64,000 nt of DNA from Dermanyssus gallinae (Eukaryota; Arthropoda; Arachnida; Mesostigmata; Dermanyssidae): the NCBI GenBank assembly GCA_003439945.1, contig QVRM01007063.1, forward strand, positions 186,001-250,000. Reading direction: 5' to 3'. A program made the position numbers and the translations under genes. Positions 1 to 10,861 of the stretch are shown here, one piece after another (the first letter of the stretch is position 1; each line of letters opens with the position of its first letter). The notes beneath the pieces were generated by a model that saw nothing but the letters and a program-made list of their open reading frames with translations, had not been told where the DNA came from and searched no databases.

Positions 1-1374
1 TCCACAATTATTCCCTTATTTAAAAATAAGGGCGATCGTAAGAATCCGAATAATTACCGACTAATTTCTTTAGTGGATTACCTCTCAAAGATATTTGAAA
101 AGGTAGTTAGGTCCAGATGCAAAGGGCACCTTAGTTCGATTGGGTTCTTTTCGAGGAATCAGTTTGGATTTCGTAAGGCACGCTCAACGGAGCTTGCCCT
201 CGCTCATCTATATCAGGAGGTCGCCAATTCTTTCCAAGACAACCAACTTTGCCTTGGCGTCTTTTTGGATGTTTCTGCCGCCTTCAACTGTGTAAATCAT
301 TCGTTGTTCTTACATATGCTCGAAAAACTTGGTTGTGATAGCACTGTTGTGTCTTGGTTTAGGTCATACCTAGCGGAGAGGCAGCAAGCGGTAAAGGTAG
401 GTTGTTTTGAATCGACCTTAGAAGAAGTAAACATCGGGACGCCGCAAGGGTCAATCTTAGGACCGTTTATGTTTATCATTTTGATTAATTTCATTATTGA
501 AAAGATCGCGTTAGAAGGGTCCTGTACGCCCATCGTCTATGCTGATGATACGACCTTACTTTTTCGTATTCAACCATCTGCGATACAGGCTGATGTACAG
601 AAGGCTATGCAAGTAGTAGAGTATGCTGTTCTTGTGTTTGAAAAATTCGGTCTGGTGATAAATGCAACCAAAACAGGACTCACGTTGTTTCGCCCTGCCA
701 AAAGGGTCACGCAGATTCAAACGCTAGAGCTTAATGGAACGGAAGTGACACTTTCCTCTACTATCAAATGTCTGGGCTTAACTTTACATGAGACGCTTAG
801 ATGGCATGATCACTTAGACGTTATTACGCCTAAATGCTATGCGGTAATTTCATCTATTCGTCGTCTACGAGAACTAGGAGTGCCTGTCGAGGGTCTTCTT
901 ATGGTGTATAAAATGCTATTAGTGCCAATTCTTTGTTATGGTATTTCAATTTGGGGACTTCATAATAAAGGTATAACTCATAGGGCCGAAGTCATTCAGA
1001 ATGATGCCCTCAGGGCGGTATTTAACTTGCGCCGCATCGATTCGGTTCGCAAGTGTTTTCAAGACTTTAAGCTTTTAACTTTTAGGGATATTTACAGGGT
1101 AAAAATTGCCACGCTTGCATTTAAGATGCATAGGGGAGTTATTCCGGATGATGCTGGTTTTCCTATAAGAGCTGCTGTCAGACGCACAACTCGACGTGCA
1201 ACGGAATTTGTGAGGCCAATAGCTCTAAAGCAGACCACTCGTCATGCACTTGCATACACCCTTCCGACTATCTGGACCGAACTTCCCAAAGAAATTCGTG
1301 TACTAACCTCAGTCGGATTATTTAAATGCGAGGTGAAAAAATGGGTAACAAGCAAAAACACTAGTCAAAACTAG
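1..1374 (+). CDS. LINE reverse transcriptase, L2/CR1-like, 5' cut by window edge
   Basis: The frame is open from base 1 to the stop at 1372-1374, about 457 codons. It encodes the RT of a non-LTR retrotransposon, which copies element RNA into DNA at a nicked target. Visible RT blocks in order are NYRLISL, NQFGFRK, the LDVSAAFNCVNH block with a catalytic Asp, GTPQGSILGP and the YADD box at about 538-549. A thumb region follows (CLGLTL, then the LLVPILCYG helix). The GxPQGS..GP style and the TTGAAA-type tail downstream fit the CR1/L2/jockey group. The internal start at 73 is GTG and is not meaningful. No frameshift is visible, so this copy is fairly young; the endonuclease half lies left of the window. 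Confidence 0.85.
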   Translation, partial: STIIPLFKNKGDRKNPNNYRLISLVDYLSKIFEKVVRSRCKGHLSSIGFFSRNQFGFRKARSTELALAHLYQEVANSFQDNQLCLGVFLDVSAAFNCVNHSLFLHMLEKLGCDSTVVSWFRSYLAERQQAVKVGCFESTLEEVNIGTPQGSILGPFMFIILINFIIEKIALEGSCTPIVYADDTTLLFRIQPSAIQADVQKAMQVVEYAVLVFEKFGLVINATKTGLTLFRPAKRVTQIQTLELNGTEVTLSSTIKCLGLTLHETLRWHDHLDVITPKCYAVISSIRRLRELGVPVEGLLMVYKMLLVPILCYGISIWGLHNKGITHRAEVIQNDALRAVFNLRRIDSVRKCFQDFKLLTFRDIYRVKIATLAFKMHRGVIPDDAGFPIRAAVRRTTRRATEFVRPIALKQTTRHALAYTLPTIWTELPKEIRVLTSVGLFKCEVKKWVTSKNTSQN

Positions 1375-1620
1375 TTTCCCGCCAATAGGTTGAAATTGTG
1401 TGAACGGGAGAAGTGTTTAGCGACTTCAATTGCTAGTTTCGTATGAAGTGAGACATATTATAGTATGAATTAGATAATAGTAGTGTTACACATTTTGCAT
1501 GCACACTTTTTACACAAATGTTTTAATGCACATTTTAAATATTTTTATATACGAGAACTTAAGCATTGTGAAATTGCGGTTCCGTGAATAAACCTCAAAT
1601 TGAAATTGAAATTGAAAAAA
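1375..1620 (+). other. 3' UTR and (TTGAAA)n tail of the L2/CR1-like LINE
   Basis: Noncoding stretch after the RT stop, ending in about three TTGAAA-like units and an A run at 1598-1620. Short tandem tails of this kind mark the 3' end of CR1/L2-type LINEs, so this sets the right boundary of the element. Confidence 0.7.
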
Positions 1621-1624
1621 TACC

Positions 1625-2009
1625 AAAAGGTGTAATAGTAAAAGAATATGAAACAAACACATTCAGACGTTAAGTTTGGTACGAAATGCATGGCAATGCA
1701 ACAATCCGCGGTTGCGGAGCACGTAAGATTTCTTGAAAGGCATGTCGGGGTTGAGCGCATGCATAAATGACCTAGAGAGCTTTACTTGATGGAGTAGGTC
1801 ATTTATGCATGCACTCAATCTCGGTTACTCCGCAATCACGACTCGTATTGCCATGTATTTGGTACCAGAATGATCGACCTACAATGCGCATTCGTGTACT
1901 CACACTCCGAAACAAGACTTCTTAGAAGCAATGTTCCATTGGATAAATATTTGCTTAGCGAGTTCTACAATTCAGTACAGCGATTATCAAAAATTTTAGT
2001 TACACCCTG
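1625..2009. mobile_element. Fold-back MITE-like element
   Basis: Two arms are imperfect reverse complements: about 1677-1773 and 1796-1867, separated by about 22 bases. Both carry GGTAC, CATGGCAAT, TTGCGGAG and the GCATGCATAAATGACCT block. The right flank continues to an end reading ACACCCTG followed by TA. A weak inverted counterpart, AAGGTGTAA, sits near 1630. There is no coding potential. The right 100 bases resemble 41310-41400, so this is a dispersed family. Likely a non-autonomous DNA transposon; the left boundary is uncertain. Confidence 0.5.
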
Positions 2010-2015
2010 TATATA

Positions 2016-4556
2016 CAGGCTGTCCGGATTTTTTTCGAAAAATCTGGGGTATAGTAAAGCTCGGTGAGGAAATCATTTTTGATAAGGGAAATGCTTAGTA
2101 TAAGAGTGAGATTATTTTGCATAGCATTTCTCTGAATTGTGATTTTAGGCATGGCTGTCTCAACATACGTTTACAAAACTCACGATTGTGAGAGAATGTA
2201 TTGCTCAAATGAAAAAACCGAGCATACCGGCACATTCGGGAGAAACTGGCCTTAGCTAACAGGGACTATTGTGATACTGAGAAGAGTTTCCAAATTATAA
2301 TTTTGCACACTGAGCCTTGTGTCCTTAGCAGCCTTTGTTAAGCAGCGCGGACATAGATAGCGTCCGTTGGCGGCAATGGCAAAGCAACCTAAAGACATGG
2401 AGGAAAATAGAACATGCTGCCACCCCAGTAACGAAGACGCGGAAAGTCACAAAATGCACGGATAATTTGTGATATTGTGACCCCGACATGAGACCGCTCT
2501 GCTACTTTCCGACGACAATAAGGCACGTACACGGTCGGCGACCTGCCGCGCCACAACCATAACATCAGCAGCAGCATCACCAGCACCAGACCTACGTACC
2601 TGGCTTACGCACGAGGTAGGTAACTACGATGATGCGTAGTTTAAACAGATCAATCAGCGATAAGGACAGGTGGATTATTCGAAATGCCGAATCTTTGGGA
2701 AGATCCGATTCCATCGTTTACCATTATTACTACACGAAAACTGAGGCGTCCCTTGAGTGAATCAATAGACCGAGGAAGCATGGCCTAACATCCATCCTTC
2801 GCTCGTCTGCGCTACGGGCTAGACGTACGTCGTATGTTGTCGTTCATCGTTCGTAAGTCCCTCGCGTTGTAGTACTCATGTAGCCGAGTCTACAATGCCC
2901 ACCTGATTCTAGTATAAAGTGCAGGCGTTTCTACCGGTTCACAAGGCCAAGAAAACGGACTATTTCACAACTGTTAAGAAAACGGACTATTTCACAACTG
3001 TTAAGAAAACGGACTTGCATTTTATGTATAATAAAGCAGACGGCAACGCGAGTCTTGCACACCGGTTGTACGTAGAGCGATTTCCACACCGACGGACACC
3101 TGGCAGAAAAATGTTTCCAAGACGTTTCCTCTGCGAAACTGGATCATTTCAAGGCCGTCCTTACGAAGCTGGACGACCGCGGACAGTGAAAAGCCCAAAT
3201 ACGGAAAAACTCGTTGTTGAGAAAGTAATCGCGCATCCTTCCGCAAGCATTAGGCAAGTCTTAGCTCTGTCCACGAGGTGCCAAATGAATCAGGGCTACA
3301 TCCACATTGGTGGCAGCGAGTTTAACTTTGCGGGATTCTGATTACCAGGTACACATTCATTACTGTCGCTAGTTTTTTGCAACGAGCAGCGGTCAATGTG
3401 CAATTTTCTGCTCTTGTTCTCTTCACGAACGTTTTTCTTCACACAAGATGGTGTATTCAACGCACACAAGGCTCATTGGTGGGCTACGGAGAACCCACAT
3501 ATGACCCGCCCGCATGCACAGCAACGTCACTTCTCGGTGAATGTTTGGGCTGGCGTAGTGGGCAACAATCGTTTTCTACATTACATACTTCTTAATAGGT
3601 TAAATGGACCAACATACTACATATCTCCCAGCAGAACCTTGCAAGAAACTCTTGGCAAACATTTCACAGATTATTCGGTCGACAATGTGGTTTCCATTGG
3701 CCGAGGCGGTCCACAGGCTTGGCCGCCGCAATCGCTTATTCTGTCCAGTGTTAACTTTTTCCTTTGGGGCCACCTAGCGGATCTAGTCTATGCAACCCCC
3801 ATGGAGTCTCTTATGAATCTGATCGGTAGGATAGTTACTATTGGCGTGGCCATTCGGGGGACGCCTGGTATCTTTGAACTTATGCAACGAGAGCTTTGCT
3901 ATCGCTATCGAATGTGCTTTTTGGCTGACAAGCATTCGCTCGAGCAAGATTTGAAGTACAAATATTTTTTCAGAGCTTTGACGAGTGACTTGATTGAGAG
4001 ACCGAACATAGTAGCTGCATGTATGCACTCACCCCGATATGGTTATAGAGAAAAATGAGTTACTTTGCAAACACAGACGTCAGCTCTACCAATTTGGTAC
4101 CAAAATTATTCACTTAGGATGTAAAATCGTCTCGACGCATTGTGCACGCATAATGGAGAATTTTTGAGAACCTGGGCGTAAAAGTTCAAACATGCAGAAG
4201 TAAAATTATAATTTTTCAAACTCTTCTGAATATTACAATAGTCCCTGCGCTAGCTAATGTCGGGTATAATTCTGACAATGTAGTACCTATCGTTCATAAT
4301 TTTCTCCCGAATGCGCCGGTATGCTCGTTTTTTTTCAATTGAGGACTGCGTTCTCTCACAATCGTGCATTTTGTAACCGTATGTCGAGACAGCCACTCCT
4401 AAATCACAATTCCGAAGAATGCATTAAAACATTGTCTCACTCCTATACAATGCATTTGCGTTCTCCCTTTCCGTTGATTTTTTTCCTCCCCCAACAATGA
4501 TTTTCTTACCGAGCTTCATTATACACAAGAGTTTTGGCCCAAAAAATTCGGGCACC

Positions 4557-4560
<4 letters not shown>
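2016..4560 (+). mobile_element. Tc1/mariner-like DNA transposon (DUF4817-type), copy 1
   Basis: The element begins CAGGCTGTCCGGA after a TA and ends TCGGGCACCCTG before a TA, as expected for TA-targeting IS630/Tc1/mariner elements. The ends are long inverted repeats of roughly 300 bases: 2016-2310 matches the complement of about 4205-4560, for example the shared block around TCACAATCGTG and GTTTAC. Between them is a + strand degenerate transposase. The right end abuts an (AT)n tract. Three further damaged copies in this window (35.8, 39.3 and 61.4 kb) confirm a repeat family. Confidence 0.8.
2919..4058 (+). pseudogene. Degenerate DUF4817-type transposase
   Basis: Two frame-disjoint segments. 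About 3060-3250 encodes a helix-turn-helix part with RLYVERFPHRRTP, ETGSFQGRP and GRPRTVKSPNTE. About 3430-3970 encodes the DDE part with FTQDGVFN, ENPHMTRPHAQQRHFSVNVW, RLNGPTYY, RGGPQAWPPQS, FFLWGHLADLVYATP and GTPGIFELMQ. This order matches the widespread arthropod transposases that pair a DUF4817-type helix-turn-helix with a DDE_3 nuclease. The region between the two parts is scrambled, and the segment that should hold the second catalytic Asp (a WFQHD-like motif) is missing. The copy cannot encode an active enzyme. Confidence 0.75.
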
Positions 4561-4616
<56 letters not shown>

Positions 4617-4630
4617 GTATATATATACGT
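4557..4630. repeat. (AT)n microsatellite
   Basis: Almost pure AT dinucleotides to about 4614, then ATACGTATATATATACGT. It starts exactly at the right TA target of DUF4817-type copy 1. Confidence 0.95.
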
Positions 4631-5070
4631 TCGTTGTGCTTTGTACGAAGGATTTCAACAGACTAATTCGGATTGTGGGTTGCACCAGGACATATCGGCT
4701 TCTATGTTAACAAAGGATTTCATCAGCCAGAATGCGCTCGCGTCAATGGTTAGTCGATGCCTTCCGTCGATCTTGTTTGCCTGTTTGCAAACGTACTCTC
4801 GCGCGTGTGATTGATATGGCAACAGTATAATATATTATATAATGGCAATACTGTATTATGCGGTGTGTTGTCGTGATGCTTCCAATAATAATAAAATTAC
4901 TTCACTAACTAATATAACGAGCTACCGTACTTAAATATCACAGGTGAGCATAGTGACTGTGCTGTGAGTTTTGAACCTATGTTCAGCAATGTTTCTAGAA
5001 TCGCAGAGTGCATTTTGTATAGAAGGGAAATCCGCATACTATTAAGCCATCTTGCTCGATACATTTAATC

Positions 5071-5072
<2 letters not shown>
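4631..5072. other. No recognisable gene
   Basis: AT-rich sequence without a supported coding frame, RNA gene or repeat match elsewhere in the window. Confidence 0.5.

Positions 5073-5118
<46 letters not shown>
5073..5118. repeat. (AT)n microsatellite
   Basis: About 23 AT units. Confidence 0.95.
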
Positions 5119-5121
<3 letters not shown>

Positions 5122-5324
5122 AGCAGCTGAACCTCGCAACCAGAGACAAAAGGTCTTCGGCTTTCGTGAGCGTCTTGACCTCGACGTCACACGCGGGAAC
5201 GCGGCGCCCGTCCGGGGCACGCTGCTAAAGTGATCCCAACCCACTCTATACGAGAGTACTATCCCTAGTGCTCACGTTCTCGGTAGACAATTGTAGTTTC
5301 ATTTGGAATGTTAAAGAAGGTTAA

Positions 5325-5328
<4 letters not shown>
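5119..5328. other. Unassigned GC-richer island between AT tracts
   Basis: A 210-base segment, notably richer in G+C than its surroundings, framed by two (AT)n tracts. No reading frame, tRNA boxes or relation to another part of the window was recognised. Confidence 0.35.

Positions 5329-5355
<27 letters not shown>
5329..5355. repeat. (TA)n microsatellite at LINE B 3' end
   Basis: TA repeat directly continuous with the minus-strand 3' terminus of the adjacent LINE B copy, so it probably grew from the element's tail. Confidence 0.9.
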
Positions 5356-5359
<4 letters not shown>

Positions 5360-6818
5360 CGCTTGGCATGTATACCTAAATACACATGTCACCCTTTTAT
5401 ATCAGGAGCGCTTAGAGCGGCAGCATATATATTAGCTAAGCATACATATAATCCATGTCTACTTTAATACCTACTGAGTATTTGCCTTCTATTGTGACAA
5501 CTTCTTTTTTGTAATATCGACCAGGTCATTTCTAACATTTGGTCCTAGAGCTAGGGCTTCCGACAGCTCTATATCCCTGCTCTCCCCTAAGGCTATACAT
5601 CATTTAATAGTATGTTCGATTGACTCATTCTCTAGCCCACATACTCGACATTCTGTACTTTGCCCCTCCTTATAGTTAACTCTATGTATCCTTGTATCCA
5701 ACATCCCTGCCCTGGCATCTGCCAAGCCCACTCGCTCTTGAATTATCGTATACCCATACTACCCTGCCCCTTTCCCGCTTTTCCTATCCATACATAGTTG
5801 CCAAACTTGATTTGAAGCCCATCGCCAATTTCCATTTGTCTGTATATGACTTGTTTACCTTCAATTTCACCATTTTCTCTGATACCCTCGCTCTTGCCTA
5901 TTGCTGACAATTGTAACCACTCTCCCTAGCTGCAAACTCTACTCTGCGATCCCACTTCGTTTTAGTCATAAGCGCTGTCTTTACCATCTGCATCTGTTTA
6001 ACTCATCTTTTATTTGTGACATTTTCAATAAAATTTATTTTATTTGTATTGTTTAACCCATCTTTTATTTGTGACAATTTCAATAAAAACTCTTTGTGGT
6101 ATTTCTAACTTCTTTCTCCACCCCGCGCTGTAGACCAGGAAGGCATTAGCAGATAAATCCTCTCTCTCTCTTCTTCCTCTAAATAACCATCTCCTGTAGT
6201 CATTGTCACCCCAAGATACTTGTACTGACTTTTATAATCCAATTATTTTCCTTGTACTACAAGCTTCTTTCCCTTTAGTCCCATTCAATACTAAAACTGC
6301 GCTCTTTTTTCATTAAACGCCATGCTCAGTTCCTCTGCTGCTTCCCCACATGCATTCAACATTTGTTGAATTTCGCTCGTACCCCGCCCTAACACTACCA
6401 TATTGTCAACGAAAAGGAGCACGGGCGTCTTGATATATACACCCTTTTCCCCTATCTGCCATCCCAAACCCGTTCTATTAAACCTTCGCGCTATTCTTTC
6501 TATATACATAAAAAAATCACCGATGACAACGGACAGCCGTGTCGATTGTTCGGCTGCTATTATTATTCTTACCGTGTTATTCCTGTAAATTTCTTCTAGT
6601 AACTCCACCCAGCTTCTCTCCAAACCCTCCTCTAACACGATTTGATACAGCTTTGTTCTGTCCACCATATCATATGCTTTTTTAAGATCTAAAAATCCAC
6701 ACACCCTTGCCCCTGCAATTTCGAAGTTTCCACAACCTGACTTAATAAAAAAAGATGGTCATCTAGCCTATACCCTTTCCTAAATCCGCTGGCCCTTCTA
6801 AATATATTATTAAATTGC

Positions 6819-6821
<3 letters not shown>
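5356..6821 (-). pseudogene. LINE B copy 2, internally deleted ORF2 and 3' end
   Basis: Minus-strand relative of the LINE B at 28-34 kb. The frame near 6291-6704 encodes FLDLKKAYDMVDRTKLYQIV, YRNNTVRIIIAAEQS and the active-site block as VLLFVDNMVVLGRG, so the ADD box of LINE B has become VDN and the RT is dead. From QFNNIF the sequence jumps straight to FRKGYRLDDH, so roughly 110-130 codons present in the 28-kb copy are deleted. The GVRQGCPLS segment is also broken. A 37-base direct duplication sits at about 5996-6092. The 3' end (CATGCCAAGCGAACAA on the minus strand) lies against a TA repeat. Confidence 0.85.

Positions 6822-6851
<30 letters not shown>
6822..6851. repeat. (AT)n microsatellite
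   Basis: About 15 AT units joining the truncated 5' end of LINE B copy 2 to the tRNA-like SINE. Confidence 0.9.
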
Positions 6852-6855
<4 letters not shown>

Positions 6856-6969
6856 GTAGCTTAACGGCAAAGTCTTTGCCTTGCATTCAGGAGGTTGGGT
6901 TCGAAGCCAGAGCTGGCTGCTCTTAAATGGGCTGTCGTGGTTTAAAAGCCATATTCAAATTCACAAAAC

Positions 6970-6970
<1 letters not shown>
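6852..6970 (+). mobile_element. tRNA-derived SINE head (tRNA-Ala-like)
   Basis: An A-box-like TAGCTTAACGGC at 6857-6868 and a B-box GGGTTCGAAGCC at 6897-6908 are spaced as in a tRNA. The middle, TTTGCCTTGCATTCAGGAGG, lines up best with a tRNA-Ala(TGC) anticodon region, but the anticodon stem does not pair. This is therefore a SINE or tRNA pseudogene and not a working tRNA. About 60 bases of unrelated tail lead into a second (TA)n tract. tRNA-derived SINEs such as Ruka are known in ticks; identity with Ruka was not tested. Confidence 0.55.

Positions 6971-7007
<37 letters not shown>
6971..7007. repeat. (TA)n microsatellite
   Basis: About 18 TA units after the SINE tail. Confidence 0.95.
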
Positions 7008-7010
<3 letters not shown>

Positions 7011-7525
7011 AGGGTACATAGAAATGTTATGTACTTACTTTGAGGTTTAGTAAAAATCGGCATGAAAAAAATCCTTATAGAACAAAGGGGATTTTTTCAT
7101 TTCGCTCCCGTTCTAGCGGCCTTACTTATGCCGCTTTGCCACCTCGAATGACGCAAACATCGAATACCGCGCAAAAACTACTTAAGGTAAAGTTGTTGGC
7201 AAAAAAACTGTAGTGTGTTTCTGAACGGGTGCGAGTGGTTTATCTGCTAAAGCAGGTCAAAATGCTAAAAAGTTAGAATCGAAAAAGCTTAATTACTCGG
7301 CAACTACGCAACGCAGCACCATCACGTTAGTACGAAAATGGTGGGCATATGACCTCGAGAATAGTCGTTTTGGGGCATAATGGAAACATTTCACGGTTCT
7401 ATATGTAAAACTTTCAAGGTAGAAAATAACGACATATCGACATTTTATTACTTCCTCAATCTTTCTTCGTCCTACTAGCCTTTTGCTAGCTTGCCTTGAG
7501 TGTTAGTTCATATAGAATTATCTGC
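7008..7525. other. No recognisable gene
   Basis: Stop-rich in all frames, with several A runs. No RNA gene or within-window repeat was recognised. Confidence 0.5.
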
Positions 7526-7714
7526 TTATTTAGGGGAAGCTACGCGTGGCATGAAAATTAGCCTCGGTACCTGATTTGGTGTTGTTTCCCAAATGGCAAT
7601 GTCGTACCTGTTATACAAGTCTTGGCATTGGATAAGCCTGAGGAAAATTTTAATTGCTAACCGCCTGAAAATGGATCCTATAGCGATGGGCTTCGAGGCA
7701 CTGGTATTTTTCAT
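7526..7714 (-). pseudogene. Fragment of RLE-type LINE reverse transcriptase
   Basis: A 62-codon minus-strand frame contains PIAIGSIFRRLAIKIF, the same block as RPIAVGCTLQRLASNTL in the RLE LINE at 26.3 kb. It corresponds to RT fingers ahead of the catalytic blocks. Both ends are truncated. Confidence 0.5.
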
Positions 7715-8629
7715 CTGAGCGACTAGTCAAGCCCCGAATAGATCTTCGCTAGAACGCAGAGGACGTGCGCTTAAACTAAGTGAGCGTAAGAAGATGGAAG
7801 AGCGCTATGCCATCTAAGCCTCCAGTTACTCCATTGTGGAAACTTTTTAGCTGGAGCATAGCTTCGTCAAGGGTGCATGCAGAGTTAAAGGTGTCCCCGG
7901 GCAGAGGCAAAGGGCTGTCGTCGGGATGAAAGACACAACGGTGAGACTGCGGCCATGGCGACGTGTAAGTGCGAGTGGCATCAATATAGGTGCGTCAAAT
8001 GTCGCAAGGCTCTCCTTAATCTGGCTAATGTTGTCACCCTTGCGGGCATTCGGATGTAGGGTTTTAAAGCCCAAAAAACTAGATATATCAATGCTTCCTA
8101 AGATTTTAGCTGTGCTACACTTTCCAAGACCTCCGAAATGTTTGTCGGGAAAACACGCCTGTTTTGGCGGTAGGACAATGAGAGGCCGACATCGTTTCAT
8201 CTTGCAGTGCAGGTTAGTCAAGCAGCCTCCTTGTACGTCCGGAGGAGCCGGACAAGCGGCTGAGCCGCCCGAGGATGCCAGGTGCATGCGGCTTATGTGC
8301 TGGCTGAGGCCGTTTCTATGAAAGGTATTGAACGGGCAAAGAGTTCAGCTGAGCAGCTTCTGGCGCGCTGGGCAATACGGACTGCCGCTGGTGTACGGAA
8401 AGTGCCAAAGCTTGCTTCTTCGCTTTGTACTTGGCGCCTATATAGGTAGATAATCCTATTTTAGAGGGCGTTCGGCAATCCCACCATAGGCACTGGCTGT
8501 GGGTTTTGGGACAACGCAGCTGCACGGCCTGCAAATGGGTGGCTAGTGATGTCGCGGGAGAGGCTAAGAGCGGCGCTAATAAAGGGAGAGCGAGAAAGCT
8601 AATCCTCTAGTTTTAAAGATAGCAGTCGG
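7715..8629. other. Degenerate possible LINE sequence, unassigned
   Basis: Several overlapping frames of 70-146 codons occur on both strands, but none carries a motif I can name. On the + strand one frame reads CKCEWHQYRCVKCRKAL near 7960, a Cys-rich stretch that might come from a LINE N-terminal zinc finger. Another reads AKSSAEQLLARWAIRTAAGV near 8340. The position directly upstream of an RLE-type RT suggests the damaged N-terminal part of the same element; this is inference. Confidence 0.3.
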
Positions 8630-9130
8630 GAATACCTTGCGGCGGCTAGCGTGTAAAGTGCTAATCCGCAAATACATGGCGCCGATTATCGGCAGGATTG
8701 CCCGCGTTTAACTGGATTGTGAAGTTAAATAAGACTGCGAAGCTGCTGTCCACACCGCGAGTGCCTTTGTAAATATCAACTTGGCGTCCAATAAGGTGCT
8801 AATAAAAGTGGATTTTAAAAATGCTTTTAATTTCCTGAGAAATGATGTGATTCTTAAAGCTGTTAAATCGCATACTACCAAATGTACAGAAGCCCATCCA
8901 ATCACTTTTGGAGGGAGGAGATCGTACTCCCCAGATGTTGGGCACAGCAAGGGGACCCCTGTGGGCCGGCCCTCTTTGGCGATTAGCCAACTGATTTCTG
9001 CTTTGGAGTCGGAATTTAAGCCGTGGTTCTTAGACGATGGCACGATTGGAGCTACTCTTGATTCCGCCCTTAGTGATGTGGAAAAGATATATGATTTTGG
9101 GGCGTCACATCTGGACCGCATAGGTCGGCC
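8630..9130 (+). pseudogene. RLE-type LINE reverse transcriptase fragment (LDDG box)
   Basis: Two close frames encode TLRRLACKVLIRKY, then CEAAVHTASAFV, VLIKVDFKNAFNFLRNDVIL (first RT Asp in VDFKNAF) and PWFLDDGTIGATLDSALSD, where the active site is LDDG and not the YADD of most LINEs. Stops interrupt the frame near 8715. The usual QQGDPLGPLLF block is replaced by HSKGTPVGRPS, so there is internal damage. It runs directly into a family-A RT at about 9137. Confidence 0.7.
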
Positions 9131-9136
9131 ACAGAG

Positions 9137-10681
9137 GTTGAGTATCCACTTACACTTGAGCAGCACACAATGAATCTTCCCTTTGAGAAAGAAGAAGTAT
9201 GCCGAGTTATCCGATCCCTTCCTAGATGGAAAAGTAGTGGGCCATATCGGGTCTACTACGAACATTGGGTGCAATCGGAGCCGCTCTTGAAGGGGATCCT
9301 CTGTGATTTCTTTAATAGAATTATGGAGGAAGGGCAAATGCCCAGAGGTTGGCACATTGCTAGGCTTTCTCTGTTATTCAAAGGTAAACACGGCGACGAT
9401 AGAAGTGACCCAAATCTGTACCGGGGAGTGGCGTCGGAGCGAACGCTCAAGAAAATATTCTGTAAGCTGATTATTGAAAGGATTGCAAATATAGCAAACA
9501 ATGCTCTGCCTTCCGAGCAGTTCGTATTTAGAAAAGGCATGGGGACCCGCGACGCCATCCACGTTTTGCAATCCGAAGTAGAACGGGCGGTGTCTCGTCC
9601 AGGGGGCCACCTGTATGCAGTCTTCATTGTCAAGGCCTTTGACAAGGCTCCGCGCGATCTTATGATCGATTGTTTTAGACAGATTGGCATAGGTGGAGCT
9701 CGTCTGCGAGTAATTTCTAGTTTTTTCGACGATGATACACGGTTGGTCGAGGGAAGGAACGGCGTGCGTGAGCTAGCGCAGAATGTTGGGACTCCTCAGG
9801 GGGACCCACTAAGCTGCATCTCGTTCACGCTGCTTCTGGCCGACCGTGTTCAATACGTGCGTCAAGATTTTCAACATGCCGTGGTAGTGATGTATGCTGA
9901 TGACATCGTTGTTGCTCATCGTAACATTGGTGCCATCTCGCGCATTACCGCCATGGTAGAGGCGTATCTCATGAAAAAAGGGCTAGAAATAAACTCACGC
10001 AAAGCCAAGGCGATTAAGTTTCGTCGCGGCGGGCGTTTAGGTGCAAACGACGTTATTCGTTGCTGCGGGAAGTCATTGAAGTTTGTAAACTTTTTCCCAT
10101 ACTTGGGTCTCTGGATTCACTACAGGGAAACATCGTTTACTACACACATCGAAAACAGTGTTACCTCGGCACTGGCAGCTCTCTACGGAGGGGTCGGAGA
10201 TGTACGGCGACTGTCCGTCGGTACGGCAGTGCGCTTGTTTATGTTAAAAACTCTGCCAAAGTTGGCGTATAGCTTAGACAGAGTATGGCAACACCCATCT
10301 CAAGCTAATTTTAATTTGCTTGAAAAGTGCTTCACACTATACATGAAGCGAGTACTCTGCCTTTCAATCAAGGCGAGAATCCGCTTCGTCTATGTATTGT
10401 CGGACTGTGCGCCGATGGTGGAGATGCTTCGGCTTAGGCTGCGTATGCCATTGACGGAGCCATTTAACCATTTCTTGGAAGAGTGGCGACGCAAATTCAC
10501 GGAAGCAGCGACGGAGGTAAGAACGCTCGACGTCTTTAAGTCTCCTTGGTTGTGGGCCGGGGTGGCCTGCGATGATAGGCATGTATATACCAGGTACATC
10601 GTACACGATTTCCATCACCTCGTGTGCTCCCGTAGGGAGTTTCATGAAGACTATACTACTCAGTGTATCTGGACCGCATAA
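9137..10681 (+). pseudogene. Family-A LINE reverse transcriptase, almost complete
   Basis: The 503-codon frame from 9170 aligns along its length with the family-A RT at 54.1-55.9 kb. Shared blocks are YYEHW, LFKGKHGDD, NLYRGVASERTLKKIF, AIHVLQSEVERA, NVGTPQGDPLSC, MYADDIVVAHRN, FRRGGRLGA and RHVYTRYIVHDFHHLVCS. Upstream of the ATG the match extends to TLEQHTMN at about 9152. Differences include a lost residue in the second RT block (FIVKAFDKA against FIDCVKAFDKA), so the catalytic Asp is missing. The C-terminal Cys/His motif is lost after TTQCIWTA. Likely inactive. Confidence 0.8.
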
Positions 10682-10861
10682 GTGCTTCAAAGTGTGAGCT
10701 GTACGTCTTGTCAGCCTACTACGCCTTTCGTGACGAGTGCTTATGCAGGGTGCAGAACCCGCTTCCGGACATCAAGCTATGCACTGATGAAAACATTGAG
10801 CTTCTTGGAGCTTTCCTCACAACGACCTCCGCAAAACTTGCCCTGAACAGAAAGTGCGAGC
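10682..10861 (+). other. 3' continuation of the family-A copy with a Cys-bearing open frame
   Basis: A 77-codon frame (10663-10896) with several cysteines spans this stretch. I do not recognise it. It replaces the CxC..C/YH motif expected after the family-A RT. It probably is a frameshifted or foreign segment and not a separate gene. Confidence 0.3.

Noticed and set aside
4497..4814. 105-codon frame across the (AT)n tract
   Set aside because: It encodes an Ile-Tyr repeat created by the AT dinucleotides; not a gene.
8708..9355. 215-codon minus-strand frame
   Set aside because: It overlaps the + strand RLE and family-A RT coding; no motif on the minus strand.
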